A stretch of DNA of 64,000 bases from Portulaca oleracea. Lineage: Eukaryota; Streptophyta; Magnoliopsida; Caryophyllales; Portulacaceae. The stretch lies in contig CM055877.1 of the NCBI GenBank assembly GCA_029582165.1, forward strand, positions 40,830,749-40,894,748, in the 5' to 3' direction. Below the pieces are notes generated by a model. It was not told the origin of the DNA and searched no databases. It saw only the letters and a program-made list of their open reading frames with translations. This document shows positions 10,841 through 21,526 of this stretch, piece by piece. The position numbers and the translations under genes were made by a program. Numbering within the stretch: position 1 is the stretch's first letter; the number at the start of each line of letters is the position of its first letter.

Positions 10841-11600
10841 CCCCCCCCCACTCTCAAATTGGAGGGTGTTCTGACCCCCAATTTGCTGAGAATGTGATGA
10901 TGTTGGGTTTCTGGAAGAGGCTTAGAAAGGATATATGCCAGCTGCAACTTAGAAGGAACATGATCAAGAGTTATCAAACCATCAGCCAATTTTTGTCTGA
11001 CAAAATGATAGTCGATTTCTATATGTTTTGTTCTCTCGTGAAAAACTTGATTCCTAGCAATGTATAAGGCAGCATGGCTGTCACATTTCACATGGATAGG
11101 AGTTATTGATTCCACTTGGAACTCATCAAGAAGCCTGCTCAACCATGCCAATTCAGCAACAATCCTCCTTAAGCTTCTATACTCAGCTTCAGCTGAGGAA
11201 AGAGAGACTGTAATTTGTTTCTTACTTTTCCAGGAGATAAGAGTTTTTCCTAAGAAACTAGAAAACCATTAATAGATCTTCTGGAATGCTTGCAAGCTCC
11301 CCAGTTTGAATCATTGTATGCCTGAAGAGAGAAATCATTATCTTTGTGCAATAATATACAAAGGTTTGGCTTACTCTTAATATACCTTAATACATGTAAA
11401 GCTGCAGTCCACTGTAAATCTGTTAGGGCTTGTAAAAACTGGCTAAGATGTTGAACTGTAAAAGCTATACTAGGCCTGGTATTTACCAAGAAGTTCAACT
11501 TTCCAATAAGATGTCTATAAATTATGACATCATTCAAAGGTGTGCCAACATTAGGCAGAAGCTTGGTGCTTAGATCTATGGAAGAAACCACAGGCTTCAT
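10828..11600 (-). pseudogene. Copia RNase H and connection region
   Basis: The frame from 11600 shows YRHLIGKLNFLVNTRPSIAF (between RT and RNase H) and NDSNWGACKHSRRSINGF, the start of Copia RNase H. A stop at 11250 interrupts it. The second frame from 11151 continues with AWLSRLL, CDSHAALYIARNQVFHERTK, HIEIDYHFVR and ILSKPL, the usual end of the Copia polyprotein, and stops at 10828, slightly inside the LTR. It would degrade RNA in RNA-DNA hybrids. It is broken here. Confidence 0.92.
10841..10859 (-). promoter_or_regulatory. Polypurine tract of the Copia element
   Basis: A run of G on the minus strand (C on plus) immediately inside the 3' LTR, the expected site for plus-strand priming. Confidence 0.85.
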
Positions 11601-12529
11601 ATCTGCAACTCTGAATTTAATTCTTTAACCAATTTTCCCTGTGTAAGAACCAATCCCTCTGTAGTCTTGACAACTGCAAGCCCAAGAAAGTAATGTACAT
11701 CTCCCAGGTCTTTGATTTTGAAAGTAGCATCAAGATGAGTCTTCAAGGATGAAATTTCATTATCATCACTCCTTGTTATCATGATATCATCCACATAGAC
11801 AGCCAAATAAACTGATGCATCAACTGTTTTCTTGTAAAAGAGAGAATAGTCATTAGTTGAGTGTTCATATCCCCTACTATAAAGGACTTCTATTAACTTG
11901 GCATACCATTGTCTTGATGCTTGCTTCAAACCATATAATGATTTCCTTAACCTACATACTCCATCTGGAACTTCTGTGTGTACTCCTTAGGTATTTTCAT
12001 ATAAATTTCTTCATGGAGATCCCCATGGAGAAAAGCATTATTGACATCAAGTTGCTATAAATTCCATTTTCTCTTGACCGCCACAACCATGAGGGTACGA
12101 ATAGTTGTCATTTTAACAACCAGAGAAAAAGTCACACCATAATCTACTCCTACCTTTTGTGTGTAACCTTTCACCACCAACCTTGCCTTAAGTCTTTCAA
12201 TGCTCCCATCAGCTTTATGCTTTACTTTATATAACCCATCTACTGTCTATTGGTTTCCTTCCTTTTGTCAAAGACATTATCTCCCAAGTGTTGGTTTGAG
12301 AGAGGGCTTGAAGCTCTTTATTCATTGCTTCCTGCCACCTAGCATGTAGGACTGCTTCCTCATATGTTCGTGGCTTAATATAGTCAAGATATGAGGAGTC
12401 TACAGAAAAAGAAGAGAAACAACAAGAAACAACTTTAGGAGTAATATGTAGATTAGTAATGCATGAAAAACATGTTTCATAATCCTCCAAATATGCAGGA
12501 GTCCTGTGTATTTTGGTAGACCTTCTCAC
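11597..12529 (-). pseudogene. Copia reverse transcriptase
   Basis: Pieces in order on the minus strand: WQEAMNKELQALSQTNTWE and DSRWVI (12370-12230), then TTIRTL and QLDVNNAFLHGDL (about 12130-12020) in disrupted frames, and LKQASRQWYAKL with the catalytic YVDDI box and LGDVHYFLGL (11929-11597). The motifs are well preserved but at least two frame breaks lie near 12230 and 11940, so no polymerase can be made from it. Confidence 0.94.
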
Positions 12530-12698
12530 AAGTTAAACAATATTAGGAAGAAATTCTTCAGTAGGGTCAACTAGAGAAGGAACACTAGGTTCTATAATGG
12601 AAGGATGTGTAGTTTCAAAATCTGTCGTCTAAGGAGCATCGTCTAAGGATGTGTAGGTTCTATAATGTTTTGAAAGGGAAAACAATTTTCATGGAAAA

Positions 12699-13896
12699 CT
12701 ACATCTCTTGAATGATAAATTTGTGAGACTTTAAAGAAAACAGTTTGTAGGCCTTTCTTCCTTGAGGATAACCTACAAAAACACATTCTTCAGCCCTCTC
12801 TTGAAACTTATGTCTGTCATGTTTTAAGGTGCTAACATAACATAAACATTCAAAGACTCTTAGATGATCATAAGGAGTAGTATTAAAAAGAAGATCATAA
12901 GGAGACTTATTCTTCAACAAAGGGGTAGGCATCCTATTGATAAGGTAAGTTGCTGTTAGAATTCTTTCTCCCCAAAAATTCAAAGGTAATTGGGACTGAA
13001 ATATCAAAGCTCTAGCTACCTCAAGAAAATGTCTATGTTTCCTTTCCACCACTCCATTTTGTTGGGGTCTTTGTGTACAACTAATCTCATGCAAAATTCC
13101 ATTTCATTAAAATAATATATAACGTTAATGCTTTTCCCTATTTCTAGGGCATTGTCTGATCTAACCCTCCTCATAGTGGCTCCATATTGGGTCTTTGCCA
13201 TATCTATAAAAGATTGCAACAATCCAAAAGCCTCAGCCTTTATGGCCATCAAGTGTGTCCAAGTGGCTCTGGTGAAATCATCCACTATAGTAATGAAGTA
13301 CCTATGGCCAGAATGAGTTTTAACATGGAATAGTCCCCAAGTGTCAACATGTATTAAAGCAAAAGGCTTAGTAATTGATATAGAACTAGGACAAAAAGGA
13401 AGACATTCTTATTTTGCCTTAGGGCAAACATTACAGCCTTCATGAGTGATAGAATGAACAAAAGGAAAGGAAAGGAAGATTTAGGCAACAATTTCATTCT
13501 AGAAGTTGACATGTGGCCAAGTCTTTTGTGCCAAAGATTTACATTAACAGTTGTGGCAGTAACCTTATTACATATACTGACATAAGTTTTGAAATCAAGA
13601 GCATGTGCTTTATCTATTTGTTGAGAAAGACTATCTTCCAAGATATAGAGACCATTGGCTTCCTTACCAAGAACCATTCTCACAGAAGGGTCCTGTAAAA
13701 CACACTCACTTTTAGTGAATACTACATGACAATTCAGTTGTGCACATAGCCTTCTTATGGAGATCAGGTTAAACTTGAAACAATGGACAAAAAGAACATC
13801 ATCCAGTGTGATTCTTTCTGTGATTCGATGTTTTCCACTAGAATTTATAGGCATATTACTACCATCTGGCAAAACAACCTTAATAGGACTTGGCAA
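12699..13896 (-). pseudogene. Copia GAG-pre-integrase and integrase
   Basis: The frame from 13896 carries the pre-integrase zinc region with LWHKRLGHMS. The frame from 13285 begins the integrase core (MDDFTRATWTHLM, then RSDNALE, the second catalytic Asp region). The frame from 13094 continues with [20 protein letters not shown], the conserved third motif with its Glu, then [10 protein letters not shown] and [15 protein letters not shown]. Frameshifts near 13354 and 13090 separate the parts. The enzyme would insert the cDNA into the genome. Confidence 0.94.
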
Positions 13897-13901
13897 AGCT
13901 T

Positions 13902-14099
13902 TTAAGGAATGTAAAGTTTCTTATCATTGCACATATGGTCAGAAGCTCCAGAGTTTAAAATCCTAGAATCTCTAGGTAAGAAACAAGTTAAACCCAGAAC
14001 ATTTGAAAGTAAACTCACAATGGGGAAAGGTACATTACCAAACATACTGTCACCATTGTCCTTGGGGGATATATTTTTTTGTTGAGTAACAGAATTCAA
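13902..14099 (-). pseudogene. Copia protease with altered catalytic residue
   Basis: The minus-strand frame reads DSRILNSGASDHM. Copia proteases have D-S/T-G-A at this point, so the catalytic aspartate is asparagine here (codon AAC). The following SDHM and NDKKLYIP context is normal for the family. The change alone would abolish cleavage of the polyprotein. Confidence 0.85.
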
Positions 14100-14180
14100 A
14101 AGTTGTTGAAGAAGTTGTTTAGTCTATTTTAAGTTAAAGTTGAGAGTTGGTGTAGGGAGTATACCTTCTCCATCGTCAGC

Positions 14181-15164
14181 CTAATGGCCAATACCCTGCA
14201 AGGCTGAATTTGCCATCCTTCTTGTGCCTTGCTGTTCATCTTGGCCTTGTTGTCTTGGTGAGAACTGCTTGCCTTGATTCTTGGAAGGATATCCATGGAT
14301 TTTGTAACATTTGTCTATGGTATGGCCAGGTCTCTTACAATAATCACAGAACAATGTTGACTTCTTCGATTCTTGTTTCCTTTGATCACGCTTTTGATTA
14401 TTTTTGTTGGCATACAAAGAAGCAAACTCAGTCTGAAATTGTGTATTGTCTTTAACTTACCTTTGCTTTTCTTCTTGAGAGAGTAAGGCATACACTTGTC
14501 CCAAAGACGGAGGAGGAGACATCATTAGGATATTCCCATGAATTGTGGTATAGCAACCATTTAAACCCATCAGGAATTTGAGTAGTTTATGTTCCTCAAA
14601 ATGAGTCTCAATCTGTTGGTTGATGGTTTGGGGGGATCATTTACACATCCCACAGGTGCATCTTGGAAAGTTGGTGACAAACCCTACTTTATCCCACAAC
14701 TTCTTTCCCTTGGTATAATAACTAGCTATGTCTAAGGACCCTTGGGACTACTTAAAAATGTTTTGTTGGACAAAATATAGTTTGGCTTTATTCGATTGGC
14801 CAAATCTTTCGATCAACTCTTTCCAAAGATTCTGAGCATGAGCCGAATATAAGACACTCTCTCGAATGTCTTTGTGTAATGAGTTCAAGATCCAAGAAAG
14901 AATCATGTCATTCCCTCTCTTCCAATAAGGAAAGAGGGGATCACTTTCAGCTGGTTGTTGAAGGCTGCCATCAACAAAGCCTATTTTAAACTTGGCATTG
15001 AGGGAGATAGTAGTTGATCTTCTCCAGGTGTCAAAATCTTCTCCAGAGAATGGTTCTGAAACAAGGGACATGCTTGGTTGTTTAGATGGGTGGATGAATA
15101 GGGGATCACAGGGATCCGTGACTGGAGGCGTTTTGGCGGATTTCTTGGTTGGCTCGTCTGACAT
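14181..15164 (-). pseudogene. Copia gag (UBN2-type) with zinc knuckle
   Basis: The frame from 15164 starts MSDEPTKKSAK, with FSGEDFDTWRRSTTISLNAK, WILNSL and LWKELIERFGQSN, typical of retrotransposon gag of the UBN2/Retrotran_gag class. It stops at 14748. The frame from 14417 holds the zinc knuckle CDYCKRPGHTIDKCYKIHGYP (CX2CX4HX4C). The protein would form the particle and bind the RNA. The start was chosen as the first ATG after the primer site. Confidence 0.92.
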
Positions 15165-15234
15165 GGTTGATTGAGTGAATGTAAATGAAGAGGAAGCGAG
15201 GAGGAAGAGATAGTCAGGATCAGCAGCCTCTCAG

Positions 15235-15246
15235 GCTCTAATACCA
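15235..15246 (-). promoter_or_regulatory. Primer-binding site (initiator tRNA-Met)
   Basis: The minus strand reads TGGTATTAGAGC, one base different from the standard TGGTATCAGAGC, directly after the 5' LTR. Confidence 0.92.
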
Positions 15247-15492
15247 TGTAAAGATCCAAACTGATTGTTGAATCAAGGAAGAGAAAATTTGAAAAGAGAT
15301 TAGAGAGGGGATAAAGGATGAATGAATGTTATTTCATATCTTTGAGAACACACGAGAGGGAGTATATATAATACTACCCTTTGCAAGATCAAGACAGAAA
15401 GAAAAAAGAATCAAAGAAAAAGAAAACAAACAAAACACATAACTATACTAACTATACAAGTTCACAACAACTGTAATGACTAATCTCCAACA
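15247..15492 (-). repeat. Copia 5' LTR, 246 bp
   Basis: TGTAAAGATCC to CTCCAACA on the plus strand; partner of 10595-10840. A TATA-like block (TATATATAAT) lies near 15363. Confidence 0.96.
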
Positions 15493-16136
15493 TGACTAAA
15501 TGAATAACTTATGTATGAAAATTTTTCAATTACATGTTACAAAAAAAAATGCATAAAAGGGAAAAGTAGTTAAATAGAGCAAGAAAAAAAAGAAAGGGGA
15601 AAAAAAGAAGCTGAGTACACCATAAAAACAATGCATGACGAAAAAACAGAATGAAACAATGAGAACAAAAAAAAGAACAAAATTATAAAGGGAAAAACCT
15701 ATAAAAAAAGGACACAAAATGCAAAAAAAAAAAAGGAAAAACGAAACAAAGATACTTTTATTCAATAATTTTATTTTCTTTCCTCAAAAAGAAATATTTT
15801 GTGACTTATCAAATACTAATAGGGAAAAGTGACAAAAACACTAAATAGATATAAATAAAAGAAAATAAAAAGATATGTTAACAAATAAAATGGAGAAAAA
15901 AAGTGGAAAATAATGAAAAGATGTTAAGTGTTTAGACGGAGGAGGAAGGGAAAAAATAAATAGGTTTTAGAAATGATGGAACAAAAATACAACTCTTATA
16001 TTATACTTCCGTGGGAGTACAATTCCCATCCATACTCCCACTATGACCCACGTGTGTGGTGACATCAGGCCAAAACACGCGTGAAATTGATAGCCCATAG
16101 TCATTGCTTTAATTTCCAAACCACGCATTAAAATAA
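15493..16136. other. A-rich intergenic stretch
   Basis: Many poly-A runs on the plus strand. A minus-strand ORF at 15526-15765 encodes only Phe-rich low-complexity residues and is not a gene. Confidence 0.6.
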
Positions 16137-16626
16137 GGATTTTTGGATGGTAATATACCAATCTTTAGGGGTGTTAGATTATAATATATATATATCAACC
16201 TTTATTATTGGATAACGATATCCTTGACCTTTAAACCTGGGTGACATTATTATACCAACAATAACTAAATGGGGTGAGCCGGTATTCATGTGCGGTAACA
16301 TGGTTGGCGAAGGGGAAAAAAATTGTTCCAAGTCAATAACTTCATTAGCCCCTTAGTTTTTCTCACTAACCCACATTAGAAGACATTGGTTGGTTGTGTT
16401 TCAGGTCAGTATGAAGACCGGTTCACCACCCCGTTAATCACTGTGTTAGAGCCGATTTTTTTTAAACATGATTTAATGAGAAAAACGGAGGGGTTAACGG
16501 GGTTATTGGGCAATGATAATAATCTCACCTAAGTATAAAGGTCAGGGATATTGTTGTCCAATAGTAAAGGTCGGTATATTACAATCCAATATCCCCAAAG
16601 GTCAGTATATTGTCATCCAATATCCC
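16137..16626. mobile_element. Mutator-type MITE, 490 bp, with 9-bp target duplication
   Basis: TIRs of about 110 bp begin GGATTTTTGGATGG on the left and, inverted, GGGATATTGGATGAC on the right. TTAAAATAA flanks both sides (16128-16136 and 16627-16635), a perfect 9-bp duplication. The terminal wording matches the element at 25042-25454. No ORF. Confidence 0.88.
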
Positions 16627-16635
16627 TTAAAATAA

Positions 16636-17007
16636 AAATGCTAGTTTGTTAGTTTTCTGGTCAGTGATAATTGTATTCTTCAAGAGATTTGGGGTTGGAC
16701 TCATGGTTATAGTAGTTTTATTTCTTATCTAATTTTTTGCTCTTTATTATAGAGCACATTTATATTTTTTTTCTAGCTTTAAAATAAAATTATTAACTAA
16801 ATTTTATTTAAGATTGCTTTTATTTTCTCTTTTCCCTCATTTATGTCTCTTTTTCTCCATTGCCTTTACTCTTTATTTTAACATTTTTTAAATTTGTTAG
16901 TGTATGTTATAATTTTAGTGTGCTTATGATACAATGCGTTCCAGCATACACTCTTTTATACATTACCAATGACTCCTTTACACATTAATATTTTGTTTGG
17001 TATTTAT
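16636..17007. other. AT-rich spacer with short repeat phrases
   Basis: No gene. The 16890-16990 part resembles the repeat field at 9850-10350 in reverse orientation. Confidence 0.5.
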
Positions 17008-17136
17008 GTTTATCAATAAAGAAGTATTATTCAGATATATAAGTGCTATTAACGTTCTTGTGTTGATTAAGTGTAGAATTTTTATACAACCCTATTCACC
17101 GCGCCCCTCCCCCCCCCCCCTTCTAGGGTTATTTCA
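17008..17136 (+). repeat. Truncated 5' LTR (3' end only)
   Basis: Matches 20093-20206 almost exactly from TTTATCAATAAAGAAG to GGGTTATTTCA, with a longer C-run. The upstream 600 or so bases of the LTR are missing. Confidence 0.93.
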
Positions 17137-17138
17137 AT

Positions 17139-17150
17139 TGGTATCAGAGC
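17139..17150 (+). promoter_or_regulatory. Primer-binding site (initiator tRNA-Met)
   Basis: TGGTATCAGAGC, exact match to the plant Copia consensus, two bases after the LTR. Confidence 0.96.
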
Positions 17151-17192
17151 GGGTCCACAAATTCAAGAGTTTAACCACTCGTGGAAAAGATC

Positions 17193-18800
17193 ATGGCCGC
17201 TATCAACACAAATGAAGCTCCTCAAGGACGCTCATGGACAATAGCTCCACTACTTACTGGAAAAAACTACAGGTCGTGGAAAAGACAAATAGAGGTCTAT
17301 CTCAAGGACCAAGATGAGGACCTCTGGACTGTGGTTACCGAGGGAGATTATCCCACTCCCACAAAGAATAACAGTGATGGTCAAGATGCCCCAAAAAAAA
17401 TCTGAAATGACCAAAAACGAGTGCCATTGAGAAAAAGTATTCATGCCCTAAACTTGATTTATTGCAGTTTAAATTCGAATGATTTTGAATGTGTGTCTAA
17501 TTGTGAAACTACGAAACAGGTTTGGGATTACTTGATAACCTTATATGAAGGCACAAGTCAAGTCAAGGACACCAAAGCAGATATCCTTGTCCAAAAGTAT
17601 GAGGCCTTCAGAATGGAGGAAAATGAGACTATTGAAGAGATGTTCAAAAGATTCAGCAGCATCACCAACCGCCTCATATCTCTGGGAAAAACCTACCCAA
17701 AAGAGGAACAAGTTAGAAAGGTCATCCGATGCCTGCCTAAAAGAAAATGGGGTCCAAAAGTCATAGCCATTGAAGAAGCTCAAGATCTCAAGGCCCTCAA
17801 ATTGGAGGAACTCATTGGAAAACTATTGGCTTGTGAGATCAATTGAATGACCTCTCAGAACCCAAAGGGATTGCCCTCAAAGCAACACGTGAATCTGATA
17901 GTGAACCAGATGAAGATGAGGAAGAAACAATGGCTATGCTAGCAAGAGGGTTCAGAAAGTTATACAAGAAAAATCTAACCTTCAGAGGCTACATCAAGGA
18001 CGGACAAAACAGAAAAGCAACCTCAAAAGGTAAGTCGTCATTAAGAAAAGATGTTGACCCATTTACTTGTTTTGTTTGTGGCAGCTCAAAACACCTTATC
18101 AAGGACTGCCCTCACACCAGAAGAAACAAAGACAAGAGAAACAGTCAACCTCAACGACAAAACCGTAAGGCGATGATGGAAACATGAAGTGATAGTGATT
18201 CCACCGAAGGCCACAGTGAGGTAGAAGAAATAACAAATGTATGTTTGATGGCAAACACAAGTGAGGATCAAGATCCAACCTCATCTTATGACGAGGTAAA
18301 TATTGATGAGCTCCTCACCCTTCCCTCTTCACACCTTGCTCACAAATTATTTTATCTCTTCAAATATTCTAGATCCTTAATTGAAAGAGTCAAGCATCTC
18401 ATGAAACATGTCAATCATATGAACGAAACCATAGAGAGCTTGAACACCAGAAATGACCTCTTAACAACTGAAAATGTTAGACTATCCATAGAGGTCAAAG
18501 AATGCTATAAGGACATCACTCAATTATCAAATGAGGCAGTCACAGAATCTCATCCCTACTAGAAGGAACCCATCCTTCCTACACCTAATACACCACCTCT
18601 CAAAAACTATCGGTCCAAAAGTTCTCCCATCCACACCAACAAATGACCTCTACTTCCTACCCCAAATATTCCATCTCTCAAGGAAAACTATCATAGAGGA
18701 CCTCCAACATCAAATAAAATAGGGACCTTATCAACTCCCTTGTCTAAAGGAACTAGACCTCCGTGCATTACTAAAATTTGGGTGCCAAAGACCTCACTGC
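17193..18800 (+). pseudogene. Sirevirus-like gag with zinc knuckle and coiled-coil tail
   Basis: The first ATG of the leader (17193) opens MAAINTNEAP, with LTGKNYRSWKRQIEVYLKDQ (gag N-domain). An in-frame TGA at 17403-17405 is followed in the same frame by LNSNDFECVSNCETTKQVWD and FSSITNRLISLGKTY (UBN2 gag). A one-base loss near 17842 shifts the frame; next come KLYKKN and the zinc knuckle CFVCGSSKHLIKDC. Another TGA (18185-18187) precedes a helical, coiled-coil-like segment (residues such as NHMNETIESLNTRNDLL) and finally KIWVPK near 18775. The damage (two stops, one shift, one further stop at 18560) rules out a functional product. Confidence 0.88.
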
Positions 18801-18839
18801 AACGATCTCATCCTTGGTCAGAGACCAAGAAAGGTATAC

Positions 18840-19020
18840 TGCCCTCTATTGCAGGTATGCCTCAGACACATTACCAGAGATCCAACCAAGTTCTTCAAAC
18901 TGAAAATCAACAAGAATGCAAGAGTAACCTTTGGAGACAAAATCCAAGACAATATCCTAGACATTGGGAAGGTCGTGAAACAACACCACCCGCACCATTC
19001 GAATGGGAGGTGTCTACCAT
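18840..19020 (+). pseudogene. Remnant of Sirevirus pol start (protease end / pre-integrase)
   Basis: In one frame: RHITRDPTKFFKLK, then ARVTFGDKIQDNILDIGK, the segment that follows the protease DSGCSRH box in Sirevirus pol. The DSG residues themselves are scrambled by indels at 18840-18865. Coding homology stops near 19020, so nearly all of pol is deleted. Confidence 0.72.
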
Positions 19021-19313
19021 GAGGACCTCAACCTATGCACAAGCTGTCAAATTGAGGGGGAGTCCTATCATCCATCCTCCCTACATGTGGTCTCTCTCCT
19101 CCTCCCAGGTTCGTCAAGTCACTGCATGCCTGGACCTTTGATGTCCTCATCAGCATGTCCTCTCGGGCACCTCAAAATTTAATCAGGGTCTGGTCAAGGT
19201 GTCCTCATCATTTCTTTTCCTCATATCCCTCATTCTCCCTCTCTCTTCTTCTCTTTATTTTGGCTACACAATTTAGTACTTGTACTATCCTGTTTCCTTT
19301 CTGTCCGAAAGAC

Positions 19314-19417
19314 AAAAAGGGGGAGAATTAAGTTTGTTGCATTGCTTTGCTATATACTGTGTGCTTATGCCAAAGGACCACAAAGAAAATTTTGTCTTTC
19401 AAACAAAAAGGGGAGAT
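19314..19417 (+). promoter_or_regulatory. Two polypurine-tract-like motifs
   Basis: AAAAAGGGGGAGAA at 19315 and AAAAAGGGGAGAT just before the 3' LTR. The second is at the priming position; the first is an extra copy of the kind reported for Sireviruses. Confidence 0.75.
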
Positions 19418-20206
19418 TGAAGAACCCTTGATCTTCAAGGACCTCCACTGCTTTAAGGACCTCCACAGTAGCCGCTGACACTGCTTTGAGGACCTCTACA
19501 GTAGCCGCTGACATTTTGATTGAAAGACAAATTTTGAAGAGATAAAATCAGGGAAGTTTCCTTAACTTAATTATCTTATATCTTCCTGATATTTATATAT
19601 ATATCCCTTGATTCTTAATAGATTTATTCCTTGCAGAATCTAAATCAAATGTTGGAGATAATTGCCAAACAAAAGGATTGAAAAAATCTGCCTCCTAAAG
19701 TTGGAAAGAATCAAAACTTAAAGGAAAGTTGCTGAAGGAGCCGTTGGAGAGCCAAGCATAAATAGAGAACTCATTCTCTTCACTCATTAACGATTCCAAG
19801 CAAGATAAATCGTGTGTAGGAATTTTGTGATAGAAAATTCCGAGTGTAGCTACTTGGTTGTGAGTAGTGAGTTGTGTAACCAGAAGGTGTGTTCTGGTGA
19901 GGACATCAGAGTCGTGTAACTAAAGTGAAGTGACCTCACTTTAGTGAGTTCAAGCCATTCTTCCTGCCTCAATTGTGAGGCCACTGCTGCAGAAGTTCAT
20001 CCTGAATCTTCTACCCTTGTAGCATCTGTTGAGGACCTCACAGTCCTTGACAGTGTCGAGTTTGTAACCTCCTCTATTTTCTAGCACTTTAAGTTTATCA
20101 ATAAAGAAGTATTATTCAGATATATAAGTGCTATTAACGTTCTTGTGTTGATTAAGTGCAGAATTTTTATATAACCTTATTCACCCCCCCCTCTAGGGTT
20201 ATTTCA
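19418..20206 (+). repeat. Sirevirus-like 3' LTR, 789 bp
   Basis: Starts TGAAGAACCC and ends GGGTTATTTCA (imperfect inverted ends), directly after a purine tract. It contains a short repeated block (GAGGACCTCTACAGTAGCCG-like phrases at 19440-19510) and a TATA-like stretch near 19595. Confidence 0.88.
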
Positions 20207-20545
20207 ATATGTACAGGTGATCAACCGGTTGTGAGTAGAAAATATCGATCGTTCTGCATTTAGCATCCCAACCACCTATAAAACGAACACCCAAGAAATC
20301 AAGATTGAGTTCTTGGGTGTTCATTTTAAAAGTGGTTGGGATGCTAAATACAACGATCGACATTTGGTATGTCACAAGCGGTTGATCACCCATACATATA
20401 ACTCCGACAACTTGTTGATCACAACAAGGCTGAATTGGCATTTAGAGATCTGCCTTTAATTAAGTTATCCAACAAAGTTGGCAATCGCATAAATTCATTC
20501 CTAATCAAACATAATAACTAACTCACTTACTAATAACTACCGAAA
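20207..20545. mobile_element. Foldback element, copy 1 (left side cut at the LTR)
   Basis: 20207-20400 folds on itself: GGTGATCAACCG, TTTAGCATCCCAACCAC and AACACCCAAGAA on the left are matched by their complements on the right, about 85% paired, with a tiny loop near 20304. To its right come a linker and a module starting TTTAATTAAGTTA (20452-20545). The mirror module expected on the left is missing where the Sirevirus LTR ends. Confidence 0.75.
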
Positions 20546-20606
20546 TTATCTAAACTCGACACTTTTTCATGGCATCTACAACTAAACTACTTAAATGGTT
20601 GTTGTG

Positions 20607-20641
20607 TATTTACGTAGCAACTTGTTGCTGGTTACGTAAAT
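20607..20641. repeat. Short hairpin between the two foldbacks
   Basis: ATTTACGTAGCAAC and GTTGCTGGTTACGTAAAT form a near-perfect stem of about 14 base pairs. Confidence 0.8.
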
Positions 20642-20677
20642 GGACGTGACATAATTGTTTACAATTTATGTCTTCAT

Positions 20678-21143
20678 TTGGAGTTATGAGTAATTAAGTT
20701 ACCAATTAGGTTGGGTTAGCAACAAATTTACACAACCAACTTTATAGGCTAACTTAATTAAAGGGACGTCTTCAAGCAGCAGATCCATATTTCTTATGGG
20801 GAACAATTTGTCAGATTTTTATAAATATGTCATCATGGGCTTGCGACGTATAAACGTTGGTCCTGATGCATTTAGTTTCGCAAAAAGTTATGAGATAAAC
20901 TCCTAGGAAATCAGGTGTTTATCCCATAACTTCTTCCTAAACTGAATGCATCACGACCAGCATTCATACGTCGCAAGCACATGATGACCTATTTATAAAA
21001 CTATGACAGATTGTTCCCCATAACAAGTATGAATCCGTTGTTTCAAGACGTCTCTTTAATTAAGTTAGCCTACGAAGTTGACAGTCGCGTAACATTGTTC
21101 CTAACCAAACATAATTGCTAACTTACTTACAAATAACAACCAA
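20678..21143. mobile_element. Foldback element, copy 2 (466-bp imperfect palindrome)
   Basis: Almost the whole interval is an inverted repeat centred near 20908. Outer modules contain GGCTAACTTAATTAAAG and its complement; inner arms contain TATGGGGAACAAT, CTTGCGACGTAT and GATAAAC against their complements. The layout (outer module, linker, inner hairpin) repeats that of copy 1. No ORF. Confidence 0.82.
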
Positions 21144-21526
21144 AATCATCCAAATTAACTCAATCATTCCTAAGCTACTATAAATGTTAACTTACCTACT
21201 GCTCAACAGTAAACATTACACGTAAGCTATTAACGTTTACCATGTCGTAGCTTCAAATGAATTTGAAGCGTGCTAAAACAACATTTCGAAGACTAAGGAT
21301 GATAATCCTCAATTTCTCAATATGTTGTTTAGCGACGAACTCCAATGAATTTCATGGAAAAAGGAACTTATCGGCAATGTTTTATTTGATTTCAAGTTGG
21401 GATGATATTTCATATAATGTCGTTGTTCTCCTAAACTTTAATAAAACGTACTTTTTTCTAGGTTTTGTTCATCATCTAATCCTAGTAACTTCCCTTGCAT
21501 AAGGTTTTTATCAACCATTAACCCTA

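Larger units (their letters stand above)
10595..15492 (-). mobile_element. Ty1/copia LTR retrotransposon, full length but inactive (4.9 kb)
   Basis: Two LTRs of 246 bp bound a minus-strand gag-PR-IN-RT-RNase H order, the Copia arrangement. A primer-binding site (TGGTATTAGAGC on the minus strand, 15235-15246) matches initiator tRNA-Met except for one base and directly abuts the 5' LTR; a purine tract abuts the 3' LTR. Every coding domain is broken by stops or frameshifts. The flanking 5-mers (AGATT and TGACT) match only partly, so the target duplication has decayed or was changed. About 13 LTR differences (about 5%) indicate an old insertion. Confidence 0.96.
17008..20206 (+). mobile_element. 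Sirevirus-like Copia element, 5' truncated and pol-deleted
   Basis: Order on plus: last 129 bp of a 5' LTR, a perfect tRNA-Met primer site, a long gag with coiled-coil tail, a short pol remnant, two purine-rich tracts, and a complete 3' LTR. The gag tail with IWVPK followed by RHITRDPTKFFKLK and VTFGD is the gag-pol junction style of Sireviruses, and repeated purine tracts before the 3' LTR are a known Sirevirus trait. Integrase, RT and RNase H are absent, so the copy is non-autonomous. Confidence 0.85.

Noticed and set aside
10831..11272. Plus-strand ORFs across the Copia RNase H
   Set aside because: Antisense shadows of the minus-strand Copia polyprotein.
15526..15765. 79-codon Phe-rich ORF, minus strand
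   Set aside because: Translation of poly-A/T-rich DNA; looks like a membrane protein only because of T-runs.
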